A stretch of 33,599 nt of DNA, taken from Streptomyces sp. E2N166 (GTDB taxonomy: Bacteria; Actinomycetota; Actinomycetes; Streptomycetales; Streptomycetaceae). The notes beneath the pieces are model-generated. The model did no database searches. It saw only the letters and a program-made list of their open reading frames with translations, and was not told the origin of the DNA. Shown here in pieces: positions 8,539 through 16,539 of the stretch; position 1 is the stretch's first letter, and every line of letters begins with the position of its first letter. Where the stretch lies: NCBI RefSeq assembly GCF_003671715.1, contig NZ_RAIF01000032.1, positions 1,233,243-1,266,841 of the forward strand, in the 5' to 3' direction. Made by a program: the position numbers and the translations under genes.

Positions 8539-8570
8539 GGCTGCTCCTCAAACGGCGCGGATCATCGGGG

Positions 8571-8592
8571 TGACGGCACGCGAACGCCGTCA
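8571..8592. promoter_or_regulatory. Inverted repeat upstream of L31 gene
   Basis: A perfect 7-bp inverted repeat, TGACGGC-N8-GCCGTCA, sits 33-54 bases upstream of the L31 start and 10 bases past the DUF5709-like stop. It could be that gene's terminator or an operator for L31. It does not match the 15-bp TGAAAAT-type streptomycete Zur box. Confidence 0.45.
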
Positions 8593-8601
8593 TGGGTGGC
8601 G

Positions 8602-9072
8602 TCAGCCGGGCAGGGAGTCCTCGTCGACGACGTGCATCGCGGCCTCCTCGGCGGAGGCGGCCGCGCCGTCGATGCCCACGTCCATGGCGACCAGCGCCGG
8701 CTCCTCGTCCTCGTGCGCCCCCTCGTCGGGTGCCACGAGCCGACCCGAACGGTCCGCGCCGACTTCGTTGTCCAGCAGTTCCCCGTCGGTGCCCTCGGAG
8801 TCGCCCAGTCCGTCGCCGTCGGATACGAGCACATCCGGCCGTTCCTCGGCGAGCCGCTGCTCCAGCGTCTCGCCACGGTGCCGTTCGGCGGCCGTCACAC
8901 CCGTGTGCTCCACCGCCCAGGGGCGCTCGGGCGGGGACCAGCCCCGGTCAAGAGGATCGGTGACACCGTCGTACTCGAGGGTGTCCTCGCCGTCGAGGAG
9001 ACCGGTGTCCTCCCGCTGCTCGGATCCGTCGGGCTGGTAGACGTCATCTCCCCATCCGTCGGCGCTGTTCAC
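8602..9072 (-). CDS. Acidic DUF5709-like protein
   Basis: The 156-residue, strongly acidic protein has 'DDVYQPDGSEQREDTGLLDGEDTLEYDGVTDPLDRGWSPPERPWAVE' near its start, the recognisable core of the actinobacterial DUF5709 family. A central 'GETLEQRLAEERPDV' and a terminal 'SAEEAAMHVVDEDSL' follow. There are no membrane segments, signal peptide or catalytic motif; function is unknown. The GTG at 9072 was chosen because GGAGG precedes it by five to six bases and because the family core begins soon after. Longer upstream frames are low-complexity Pro/Arg/Gly and unlikely to be translated. Confidence 0.83.
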   Translation of the reverse strand: MNSADGWGDDVYQPDGSEQREDTGLLDGEDTLEYDGVTDPLDRGWSPPERPWAVEHTGVTAAERHRGETLEQRLAEERPDVLVSDGDGLGDSEGTDGELLDNEVGADRSGRLVAPDEGAHEDEEPALVAMDVGIDGAAASAEEAAMHVVDEDSLPG

Positions 9073-9321
9073 GGGTACCTCCAGGGGGTGGGGACGGGCC
9101 CCTTCTCGCCGTGGACCGCGGCGGGTCGCCGCTGCACGGGGCACAGGCGTCACCCGTCTCGGAACCGCACGGTTCCCGGGCCTACCCCGAGCCGGTGCCT
9201 CCTCCCAGACTTCCACTCCCGTTCGGGACCGCGCAACGGCACGGCCGTCGACCGGCGCCTCACGGCACCCTCGACCCACCGGGCCGACCGGAGGCCCGCT
9301 CCGGCCGACCGGCGGGAGGAA

Positions 9322-9362
9322 CCGTGCCGAGCCCCGGTCGGGCCGTGCCGAGCCCCGGCCGT
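9322..9362. repeat. Two-copy 20-bp direct repeat
   Basis: CCGTGCCGAGCCCCGGTCGG at 9322-9341 is repeated at 9343-9362 with two changes (period 21). It is non-coding and may be slippage in GC-rich DNA. Confidence 0.6.
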
Positions 9363-9392
9363 ATGCGACCGCCCCCCGGCCGGGCCTGACCG

Positions 9393-9439
9393 ACCCCCGG
9401 TCTGCTCCGCCCGGGTACCGGTCGGGTGCCACCGGGGGT
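9393..9439 (-). terminator. Probable terminator of the two-gene ABC exporter operon
   Basis: ACCCCCGGT (9393-9401) and ACCGGGGGT (9431-9439) form a 9-bp perfect inverted repeat around a 29-base loop that itself contains CCCGGG and ACCGGT palindromes. It begins eight bases past the stop of the leftward ABC gene. No T-run is present. Confidence 0.5.
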
Positions 9440-9447
9440 CTGAGGGA

Positions 9448-11229
9448 TCACCCGTGCCACGACCGCCACAGCGCCGCGTAGGCGCCGTCCGCCGCGACGA
9501 GCTCGTCGTGGCTTCCCAGCTCGCTGATCCGGCCCTTCTCGACGACGGCGATGACGTCCGCGTCGTGGGCGGTGTGCAGGCGGTGGGCGATCGCGACCAC
9601 CGTGCGGCCGTCCAGGACCCTGGCCAGGGACCGTTCGAGGTGGCGTGCGGCTCGCGGGTCGAGCAGGGACGTCGCCTCGTCCAGCACCAGGGTGTGCGGG
9701 TCGGCCAGCACCAGACGGGCCAGCGCGATCTGCTGGGCCTGGGCGGGGGTGAGCGCGAAGCCGCCCGAGCCGACCTCGGTGTTCAGGCCCTCGTCGAGAG
9801 CGCGGGCCCAGTCGTCCGCGTCGACCGCGCCCAGCGCCGCCCACAGCTCGGCGTCGGTGGCGCCGGTCCGGGCGAGGCGGAGGTTGTCGCGAAGGGAGCC
9901 CACGAAGACGTGGTGCTCCTGGTTGACGAGGGCGACGTGCGAGCGGACCCGTTCGGCGGACATCCGGGACAGCTCCGCGCCGCCCAGGGTGATCCGGCCG
10001 TCGCGGGGACCGTAGATGCCGGCCAGCAGCCTGCCCAGCGTGGACTTGCCGGCACCGGAGGGGCCGACCAGGGCGAGCCTCGTGCCGGGGGCGACCTCCA
10101 GCGACACCTTGCGCAGGACGTCCACGCCCTCCACGTACCCGAAGTGCACGCGGTCGGCGTGCACGTGCCGTCCGTCGGGAGCCAGCGAAGGGTCACCGGC
10201 GTCCGGCTCGATGTCCCGCACACCCACCAGCCGGGCCAGGGACACCTGCGCCACCTGGAGCTCGTCGTACCAGCGCAGGATGATGCCGACCGGGTCGACG
10301 AGCATCTGCGCGATCAGCGCCGCGGTGGTCAGCTGACCGACCCCGATCCAGCCCTGCAGGACGAACACACCGCCGATCAGCAGAACGGAGGCGAGCACGG
10401 TCACATGGGTGACGTTGATGACCGGGAAGAGCACCGACCGCAGCCAGAGCGTGTAGCGCTCCCAGGCCGTCCACTCCTCGACCCGGCGCTCCGACAACTC
10501 GATGCGACGGGCGTCCAGGCGGTGCGACTCGACGGTGCGCCCGGCGTCCACGGTCTCGGCGAGCGCCGCGGCCACGGCGGCGTACCCGGCGGCCTCCGAG
10601 CGGTAGGCGGAGGGCGCCCGCCGGAAGTACCAGCGGCAGCCGATCACCAGCAGCGGCACCGCGATGAGCACCGCGGGCGCCAGCGGCGGAGCCGTGACCA
10701 CGAGCCCGCCGAGCAGCAGCACCACCCACACCACGCCGATCGCCAGCTGGGGCACCGCCTCGCGCATGGCGTTGGCGAGCCGGTCGATGTCGGTCGTGAT
10801 CCGGGAGAGCAGGTCGCCCGTGCCGGCCCGTTCCAGCACGCCGGGCGGCAGGCCGACCGACCGCACGAGGAAGTCCTCGCGCAGATCGGCCAGCATCCGC
10901 TCGCCGAGCATGGCCCCGCGCAGCCGCACCTCCCGCACGAACACGGCCTGGACGGCGAGCGCGAGCACGAACACCGTGGCCGTGAGGCCGAGGTGCAGCT
11001 CGCGCGCGTCGTCCGAGACCCGTTCCACGAGCCCGCCCAGCAGGTAGGGGCCCGCCATCGAGGCGATCACGGCGACGGTGTTGACGCTGACGAGGAAGAG
11101 GAACGCACGGCGGTGCCGGCGCAGCAGTTCTCCCGCGTACGCGCGTACGGTCGCGGGCGCGCCGACGGGCAGGGTGCTCGCCGTCGTCGGGGCCGCCGGG
11201 TCGTACGACGGTGGCGCGACGCCGATCAT
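9448..11229 (-). CDS. ABC exporter half-transporter with intact Walker A, degenerate signature
   Basis: The 593-residue protein is a fused membrane domain plus ATPase. It has several N-terminal membrane segments (for example 'FLFLVSVNTVAVIASMAGPYLL' and 'LAIGVVWVVLLLGGLVV'). The ATPase has Walker A GPSGAGKST (Lys395), Q-loop 'VNQEHH', Walker B 'LVLDEATS' (Glu518) and H-loop His549. The signature LSGGQ is replaced by LTPAQ (493-497). It therefore supplies a working ATP-binding half-site but a poor signature, matching a partner with the opposite defects. Its ATG overlaps the upstream partner's TGA as ATGA (11226-11229). The substrate is unknown; multidrug-like export is the default guess. Confidence 0.93.
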   Translation of the reverse strand: MIGVAPPSYDPAAPTTASTLPVGAPATVRAYAGELLRRHRRAFLFLVSVNTVAVIASMAGPYLLGGLVERVSDDARELHLGLTATVFVLALAVQAVFVREVRLRGAMLGERMLADLREDFLVRSVGLPPGVLERAGTGDLLSRITTDIDRLANAMREAVPQLAIGVVWVVLLLGGLVVTAPPLAPAVLIAVPLLVIGCRWYFRRAPSAYRSEAAGYAAVAAALAETVDAGRTVESHRLDARRIELSERRVEEWTAWERYTLWLRSVLFPVINVTHVTVLASVLLIGGVFVLQGWIGVGQLTTAALIAQMLVDPVGIILRWYDELQVAQVSLARLVGVRDIEPDAGDPSLAPDGRHVHADRVHFGYVEGVDVLRKVSLEVAPGTRLALVGPSGAGKSTLGRLLAGIYGPRDGRITLGGAELSRMSAERVRSHVALVNQEHHVFVGSLRDNLRLARTGATDAELWAALGAVDADDWARALDEGLNTEVGSGGFALTPAQAQQIALARLVLADPHTLVLDEATSLLDPRAARHLERSLARVLDGRTVVAIAHRLHTAHDADVIAVVEKGRISELGSHDELVAADGAYAALWRSWHG

Positions 11230-13136
11230 GCCGTCTCCTCGATCTCTTCCAGTCGGTGCAGTACGTCGTCGTCGCCGAGGACGGCGTCGTCCAGGGCCTC
11301 GCCCAGTGCCTTGGTCGGCTGGTCCCCGGCCGGTGTCGCGTCCCCGTGCGCCCCGCCCCTGTGCGTGGTGGCCCCGTGCGTCCCGTCCCCGTGCGGCGCG
11401 GTCTCCTCGTCGGTCTCGCGGGTCACCACCGCCCGGTACCGGGGCTCGGTGTGCAGCAGTTCCCGGTGTGCGCCGACCGCCGCCACCTCGCCGTCGTGCA
11501 GGAACACGATCCGGTCCGCGCGGTCCAGCAGAAGCGGAGACGAGGTGAACACCACGGTGGTGCGTCCGGCGCGCAGGGTGCGCACCCCCTGTGCGATCCG
11601 TGCCTCCGTGTGCGAGTCCACGGCGGAGGTCGGTTCGTCGAGGACGAGTGCCTCCGGGTCGGTGATCAGGGACCGGGCCAGCGCCAGCCGTTGGCGCTGG
11701 CCGCCCGACAGTGAGCGGCCCCGCTCGGTGATGCGGGCGTCCATCGGGTCGTCGGCGCCGAGTGACCCCTGTGCGAGTGCCGCCAGTACGTCGTCGCACT
11801 GGGCGGCGGCCAGCGCGTCCTCGGCGCCGACCGCACCGGAGGCGGGCACGTCGAGCAGCTCACGCAATGTGCCGGAGAGCAGCACCGGGTCCTTGTCCTG
11901 GACCAGGACGGCGGTGCGCGCGGATCTCAGCGGCAGTTCGTCGAGCGGTACCCCGCCCAGCAGGGTCGACGTGCCCTCCTGCGACGGGTGCCCACCGAGT
12001 CGTTCCGCCAGGCGCCCGGCCTCGTCGGGGTCGCCGCACACCACGGCGGTGAACCGGCCCGCCGGGGCGAGGAGACCGGTGGTGGGGTCGTACAGGTCCC
12101 CGGTGGGGACCTCGGCGGCGCGCGACCCCGCGGTGTCGGTGGCCCGTTCCAGCGCGAGCACCCGTGCGGCCCGCTTGGCCGAGGGCCGGGAGAAGGAGTA
12201 CGCCATGGCGATCTCCTCGAAGTGCCTGAGCGGGTAGGTGAGGATCATGACGGAGCTGTAGACCGTGACGAGCTCACCGACGCCGATGCGGCCCTCGCGG
12301 GCCAGGTGGACGCCGTGCCACACCACCGCGATCAGCAGCAGTCCCGGCAGCAGTACCTGGATCGCGGAGATCAGGGACCACATGCGGGCGCTGCGCACGG
12401 CCGCGTGGCGCACCTCCTGGGAGGCGCTGCGGTAGCGGTCGAGGAAGAGTTCCTCACCGCCGATACCGCGGAGCACGCGCAGCCCGGCGACGGTGTCCGA
12501 GGCCAGTTCGGTGGCGCGGCCCGCCTTCTCGCGCTGGACGTCGGCCCGCCGGGTGGCCCGGGGCAGCAGGGGCAGTACCGCGAGGGCAAGCACCGGCAGG
12601 CCCAGGATCACGACGATGCCGAGCGCCGGCTCGTAGACGACCAGGGCCACACAGACCAGCACGATGGTCAGTGCCGCCGCGGTGAAGCGGGAGACGGCCT
12701 CCACGAACCAGCCGATCTTCTCGACGTCACCGGTGGAGACGGCCACGACCTCGCCCGCCGCGACGCGCCGGGTCAGCGCCGAGCCCAGCAGCGCGGTCTT
12801 GCGCGCCAGCAACTGCTGGACGCGGGCCGCGGCGGTGATCCAGTTGGTGACGGCGGAGCGGTGCAGGAAGGTGTCGCCGATCGCGTTGCCGGCGCAGCAC
12901 AGCACCATGACGCCGCCCGCGAGGGCGAGCCGGGTACCGGAACGGTCGACGACGGCCTGGATGGCGAGACCGACGCAGAACGGCAGGGCGGAGACGGAGG
13001 CGAAGTGCAGCAGGCCCCAGGCGAGCGACTTGAGTTGCCCACCCAGCTGGTTGCGGAACAGCCACCACAGAAATCGGGGCCCCGAGCGCGCGTCCGGCAC
13101 GCCCGGATCGGGAAACGGAAGGTCTTGGATCTGCAT
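11226..13136 (-). CDS. ABC exporter half-transporter with lost Walker A, intact signature
   Basis: The 636-residue protein has an N-terminal six-helix exporter membrane domain and a C-terminal ATPase. At the Walker A position it reads 'CGDPDEAGRL' (367-376): the P-loop Lys falls on Gly374, so ATP binding by the usual loop is lost. The H-loop His is also gone ('VVFTSSPLLL'). Signature LSGGQ (476-480), Walker B Glu501 and the Q-loop are intact. The tail after ~residue 565 is His/Gly/Asp-rich ('PHGDGTHGATTHRGGAHGD'). It is the first gene of the operon; the downstream partner has the complementary defects. There is only a weak GGGA ribosome site before the ATG at 13136. Confidence 0.92.
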   Translation of the reverse strand: MQIQDLPFPDPGVPDARSGPRFLWWLFRNQLGGQLKSLAWGLLHFASVSALPFCVGLAIQAVVDRSGTRLALAGGVMVLCCAGNAIGDTFLHRSAVTNWITAAARVQQLLARKTALLGSALTRRVAAGEVVAVSTGDVEKIGWFVEAVSRFTAAALTIVLVCVALVVYEPALGIVVILGLPVLALAVLPLLPRATRRADVQREKAGRATELASDTVAGLRVLRGIGGEELFLDRYRSASQEVRHAAVRSARMWSLISAIQVLLPGLLLIAVVWHGVHLAREGRIGVGELVTVYSSVMILTYPLRHFEEIAMAYSFSRPSAKRAARVLALERATDTAGSRAAEVPTGDLYDPTTGLLAPAGRFTAVVCGDPDEAGRLAERLGGHPSQEGTSTLLGGVPLDELPLRSARTAVLVQDKDPVLLSGTLRELLDVPASGAVGAEDALAAAQCDDVLAALAQGSLGADDPMDARITERGRSLSGGQRQRLALARSLITDPEALVLDEPTSAVDSHTEARIAQGVRTLRAGRTTVVFTSSPLLLDRADRIVFLHDGEVAAVGAHRELLHTEPRYRAVVTRETDEETAPHGDGTHGATTHRGGAHGDATPAGDQPTKALGEALDDAVLGDDDVLHRLEEIEETA

Positions 13137-13163
13137 GGCGTCCCAGTGGCTCGTGTCAGGGGG

Positions 13164-13181
13164 TGCCGTTGCAACACGGCA
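13164..13181. promoter_or_regulatory. Inverted repeat upstream of ABC exporter operon
   Basis: TGCCGT-TGCAAC-ACGGCA is a 6-bp inverted repeat with a six-base spacer, 28 bases upstream of the leftward ABC start. It could be an operator in the 183-base region divergent from the L,D-transpeptidase gene. No clear -10/-35 was found nearby. Confidence 0.35.
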
Positions 13182-13319
13182 TCGAGAGGCTGCAAACCGT
13201 GAAAGGTTCGCGTCGCGGAGTGCCCAAAATCAAGCGGTTTTCCGCGGCGGGATACGAATCCGGCTGTCACCCGTCGCACCGCTCCGGTGCTGGACCGGTG
13301 CGAGTGGGACCATGGACCG

Positions 13320-14078
13320 ATGCGGAGCGGTGGTGCACGGCGTACGGCGGTCGCGATGGTGGCCCTTGGATCCCTGATGACGGCGCTGTCCGCGTGCGGC
13401 GGCCCGTCCGGGCGCGGCTCGGACGTCTCGGCGAGCGCTCCCGCCGACGACGGTTCGGGCCGAAGCAGTGCCGGCACGGCCGACCCGACACGGATTCCCG
13501 GCGTCGGCGACCGGCTCCAGCGCCGCATCCCGGCGGACTCCCGTCAGGTCGTCGCGGTGTACGGCGACGGCAGCGAATCCGCCGATTCGACGGTGGTGTT
13601 GTACACGAAGCAGGGTTCCGCCTGGCACCGGGACCGCAGTTGGGCGGCGCACAACGGAACGAAGGGGTGGACGACCGACCACCACGAGAACGACAAGCGC
13701 AGCCCCGTGGGCGTGTTCACACTCAGCGACGCGGGCGGTGTCCTTCCGGACCCGGATCGGGCCCCCGGCACCGGCCTGCCGTACACCCGGTCCGCCGCCT
13801 TCGCCGCACCGCGGTCGTGGGACAAGTCGTACTGGCACGACTTCGACTACGTCATCGCCATCGACTACAACCGGGTCAAGGGCACCCCGCCGAACGATCC
13901 GACGCGACCCGAGGGCGCCTCCAAGGGCGGTGGGATCTGGCTGCATATGGACCACGGCAGCGGGACTTCGGCCTGCGTCAGCCTGCCCGAGCCGGCGATG
14001 GAGCACCTGCTGCGCACGCTGGACCCGGACCGGCACCCGGTGGCGGTCATGGGGGACAGGGCGCACCTGAAGGCCTGA
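13320..14078 (+). CDS. L,D-transpeptidase (YkuD-type) lipoprotein
   Basis: The 252-residue protein begins with 'MRSGGARRTAVAMVALGSLM' and a lipobox LSAC ending at Cys26, so it is predicted to be a lipoprotein on the outer face of the membrane. The rest resembles a YkuD-like domain: 'SPVGVFTLSDAGG' in the middle and the catalytic block 'IWLHMDHGSGTSACVSLP' with His and Cys219. It would form 3-3 cross-links or modify peptidoglycan tails. The ATG at 13320 gives a normal signal peptide; a GTG at 13287 would add 11 residues before it. The catalytic Cys is in TSAC rather than the commoner S-x-GC, so it may be a divergent subfamily. Confidence 0.82.
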   Translation: MRSGGARRTAVAMVALGSLMTALSACGGPSGRGSDVSASAPADDGSGRSSAGTADPTRIPGVGDRLQRRIPADSRQVVAVYGDGSESADSTVVLYTKQGSAWHRDRSWAAHNGTKGWTTDHHENDKRSPVGVFTLSDAGGVLPDPDRAPGTGLPYTRSAAFAAPRSWDKSYWHDFDYVIAIDYNRVKGTPPNDPTRPEGASKGGGIWLHMDHGSGTSACVSLPEPAMEHLLRTLDPDRHPVAVMGDRAHLKA

Positions 14079-14095
14079 GAGGGTGCGAGTCCCGG

Positions 14096-14557
14096 TCACT
14101 GCGTCCGACGGCCGGGCCCGGGACAGGGCCCGTCGATCAGCGTGTCCAACAGCCCGCCGAGCACCGCGCGCTGCTCGTCCGTCAGCGGGGCGAGGATCTC
14201 CTCCGCCGCGGACCGGCGGGCGCCGTGCAGTTCCCCCAGAGCCGTACGCCCGTTGGCGGTGAGCTCGATCCGGATCACCCGGCGATTGGCCGGGTCCGGG
14301 ACCCGGCGCACCTTGCCGGCCGCCTCCAGCCCGTCGACCAGCGTCGTCACCGCCCGGGGCACGACCTCCAGGCGCTCGGCCAGATCGGCCATGCGGGGCG
14401 GCGAGCCGTAGTGCCCCAGGGTGCGCAGCAGCCGGGACTGGGCCGGTGTGATGCCGAGGTCGCGGTGCTCGAGATGGCGCTTCTGAATGCGGTGCACCCG
14501 GCGGGTGAGCCGCAGCAACTGCTCGGCGAGCGGGCCGTCGGAATCGGGGGCGGTCAT
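14096..14557 (-). CDS. MarR-family transcriptional regulator
   Basis: The 153-residue winged-helix protein has 'LGITPAQSRLLRTLGHYGSPPRMADLAERLEVVPRAVTTLVDGLEAAGKVRR' (helix-turn-helix, ~34-85) and the wing 'DPANRRVIRIELTANG'. MarR proteins are dimers that repress neighbouring efflux genes until a ligand binds (family knowledge). The gene is divergent from the ABC exporter at 14694, with inverted repeats in the shared 136-base region. This makes it the likely regulator of itself and the exporter (inference). The ATG at 14557 lacks a strong ribosome site. Confidence 0.92.
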   Translation of the reverse strand: MTAPDSDGPLAEQLLRLTRRVHRIQKRHLEHRDLGITPAQSRLLRTLGHYGSPPRMADLAERLEVVPRAVTTLVDGLEAAGKVRRVPDPANRRVIRIELTANGRTALGELHGARRSAAEEILAPLTDEQRAVLGGLLDTLIDGPCPGPGRRTQ

Positions 14558-14581
14558 ACGGGAACAATATCAGGATGACGT

Positions 14582-14614
14582 TCATTGTGAGTATAGGTAA
14601 CAATGAGCTACGAT
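14582..14614 (+). promoter_or_regulatory. Overlapping promoters and MarR-type operator
   Basis: TCATTGT (14582-14588) and ACAATGA (14600-14606) form a perfect 7-bp inverted repeat with an 11-base spacer. A rightward promoter overlaps it: -35 TTGTGA (14585-14590), 18-base spacer, -10 TACGAT (14609-14614), leading to the ABC exporter. A leftward -10 TATACT for marR lies inside the repeat (14590-14595 on the other strand). A further AACAAT at 14563-14568 could be an additional half-site. The region is AT-rich compared with its surroundings. Confidence 0.6.
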
Positions 14615-14693
14615 CCGAAAGGTCGCCGGCACTCCGCGAAGGTCGCCACCCGCAGTCGTCGGCCTCCCTCCCGGCCCACCCCCGTAGGAGCCC

Positions 14694-16496
14694 ATGCATC
14701 CCGACCACGAAACCGCCTGGACCGCACCCGCCGACGCGGAGGAACAACCGCGGCAGGTGCGTCGCATCCTAAGACTCTTCCGGCCCTACCGCGGCCGCCT
14801 CGCGATCGTCGGACTGCTCGTCGGTGCCGCGTCGCTCGTCTCGGTCGCCACCCCCTTCCTGCTGAAGGAGATCCTCGACGTCGCGATTCCCGAGGGGCGC
14901 ACGGGCCTGCTGAGCCTGCTCGCCCTCGGCATGATCCTCGGCGCCGTCCTCACCAGCGTCTTCGGCGTGCTGCAGACGCTGATCTCCACGACCGTCGGCC
15001 AGCGCGTCATGCACGACCTGCGCACCGCCGTCTACGGCCGCCTCCAGCGAATGTCCCTCGCCTTCTTCACCCGCACCCGCACCGGCGAGGTCCAGTCCCG
15101 CATCGCCAACGACATCGGCGGCATGCAGGCCACCGTCACCTCCACGGCGACCTCCCTGGTCTCCAACCTCACCAGCGTGGTCGCCACGATCGTCGCGATG
15201 GTCGTCCTCGACTGGCGCCTGACCATCGTCTCGCTGCTCCTGCTCCCCGTCTTCGTGTGGATCAGCCGCCGAGTCGGCAGGGAACGCAGGAAGATCACCA
15301 CCCGACGGCAGAAGCAGATGGCCGCGATGGCCGCCACGGTCACCGAGTCGCTCTCCGTCAGCGGCATCCTGCTCGGCCGCACCATGGGCCGCTCCGACTC
15401 GCTCACCCGCGCCTTCTCCGACGAGTCCGAGAGCCTGGTCGACCTCGAAGTGAAGTCGAACATGGCCGGCCGCTGGCGGATGGCCGTCATCACGGTCGTC
15501 ATGGCGGCCATGCCGGCCGTCATCTACTGGACCGCGGGCGTCGCACTGCAACTCGGCGGCCCGGGCGTCTCCCTCGGCACGATCGTCGCCTTCGTCTCGC
15601 TCCAGCAGGGACTGTTCCGCCCGGCCGTGAGCCTGCTGTCGACCGGCGTCCAGATCCAGGCGTCGCTCGCGCTCTTCCAGCGCATCTTCGAGTACCTCGA
15701 CCTGCCGATCGACATCACCGAGCGGGACGGCGCCGTCCACCTCGACCACGTCAAGGGCGAGGTCCGCTTCGAGAACGTCGAGTTCCGCTACGACGGCAAG
15801 AGCGGACCGATCCTCGACGGCATCGACATCACCGTCCCCGCCGGCAGCAGTCTCGCCGTCGTCGGCCCGACCGGCGCCGGCAAGTCCACGCTGGGTCACC
15901 TGGTGCCGCGGCTGTACGACGTGACGGACGGCCGGGTCACCCTCGACGGGGTCGACGTGCGCGACCTCGACTTCGACACCCTCGCCCGTGCCGTCGGAGT
16001 CGTCTCCCAGGAGACGTACCTCTTCCACGCCTCGGTCGCCGAGAACCTGCGCTTCGCCAAGCCGGACGCCACCGACGCGGAACTGGAGGCGGCGGCGCGG
16101 GCGGCCCAGATCCACGAGCACATCAACGCCCTGCCCGACGGCTACGACACGGTGGTCGGCGAGCGCGGACACCGTTTCTCCGGCGGCGAGAAGCAGCGCC
16201 TGGCCATCGCCCGAACCATCCTGCGCGACCCGCCCGTCCTCGTCCTGGACGAGGCGACCAGCGCGCTGGACACCCGTACCGAGGCCGCCGTACAGGGCGC
16301 CATCGACGCCCTGTCCGCCAACCGCACCACGATCACCATCGCGCACCGCCTGTCCACCGTCCGGGACGCCGACCGGATCGTGGTCCTCGACTCCGGGCGC
16401 CTGGCCGAACAGGGCAGGCACGAGGAGCTGCTGGAGCGGGACGGGCGCTATGCGGCCCTGGTCCGCCGGGACGCCCGACTGGAACCGACAAGATGA
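14694..16496 (+). CDS. ABC exporter, MsbA/LmrA-type half-transporter
   Basis: The 600-residue protein has an exporter membrane domain (residues ~30-330) and a fully canonical ATPase. It has Walker A 'GPTGAGKST', Q-loop 'VSQETYLF', signature 'FSGGEKQRLAIARTIL', Walker B 'VLVLDEATSALD' and H-loop 'ITIAHRLST'. Unlike the pair at 9448-13136 it can work as a homodimer. A TAGGAG ribosome site is three bases before the ATG. It is preceded by a MarR-controlled promoter, so drug or toxic-compound export is likely. The substrate cannot be read from sequence. Confidence 0.95.
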   Translation: MHPDHETAWTAPADAEEQPRQVRRILRLFRPYRGRLAIVGLLVGAASLVSVATPFLLKEILDVAIPEGRTGLLSLLALGMILGAVLTSVFGVLQTLISTTVGQRVMHDLRTAVYGRLQRMSLAFFTRTRTGEVQSRIANDIGGMQATVTSTATSLVSNLTSVVATIVAMVVLDWRLTIVSLLLLPVFVWISRRVGRERRKITTRRQKQMAAMAATVTESLSVSGILLGRTMGRSDSLTRAFSDESESLVDLEVKSNMAGRWRMAVITVVMAAMPAVIYWTAGVALQLGGPGVSLGTIVAFVSLQQGLFRPAVSLLSTGVQIQASLALFQRIFEYLDLPIDITERDGAVHLDHVKGEVRFENVEFRYDGKSGPILDGIDITVPAGSSLAVVGPTGAGKSTLGHLVPRLYDVTDGRVTLDGVDVRDLDFDTLARAVGVVSQETYLFHASVAENLRFAKPDATDAELEAAARAAQIHEHINALPDGYDTVVGERGHRFSGGEKQRLAIARTILRDPPVLVLDEATSALDTRTEAAVQGAIDALSANRTTITIAHRLSTVRDADRIVVLDSGRLAEQGRHEELLERDGRYAALVRRDARLEPTR

Positions 16497-16539
16497 CGAT
16501 ATGCCGGGTTTGCGTATGAATGGGGGTTACCGTGCCCGC

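Larger units (their letters stand above)
9073..9447. other. Gene-free intergenic stretch
   Basis: This 375-base gap lies between the DUF5709-like start and the stop of the ABC exporter at 9448. Its open frames are low-complexity Pro/Arg/Gly translations without family features. It holds a two-copy direct repeat (9322-9362) and a hairpin near the ABC stop (9393-9439), and must contain the promoter of the DUF5709-like gene, which I cannot place. Confidence 0.6.

Noticed and set aside
4444..12237. A 2,597-codon open frame on the plus strand
   Set aside because: It is antisense to tesB, the helicase, L31, the DUF5709-like gene and both ABC genes and in a shadow frame of the hydrolase. The translation has no domain features; long antisense frames are expected from third-position GC bias.
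14769..16421. 550-codon minus-strand open frame
   Set aside because: It is antisense to the canonical ABC exporter; the translation is Gly/Asp/Val-rich low complexity without motifs.
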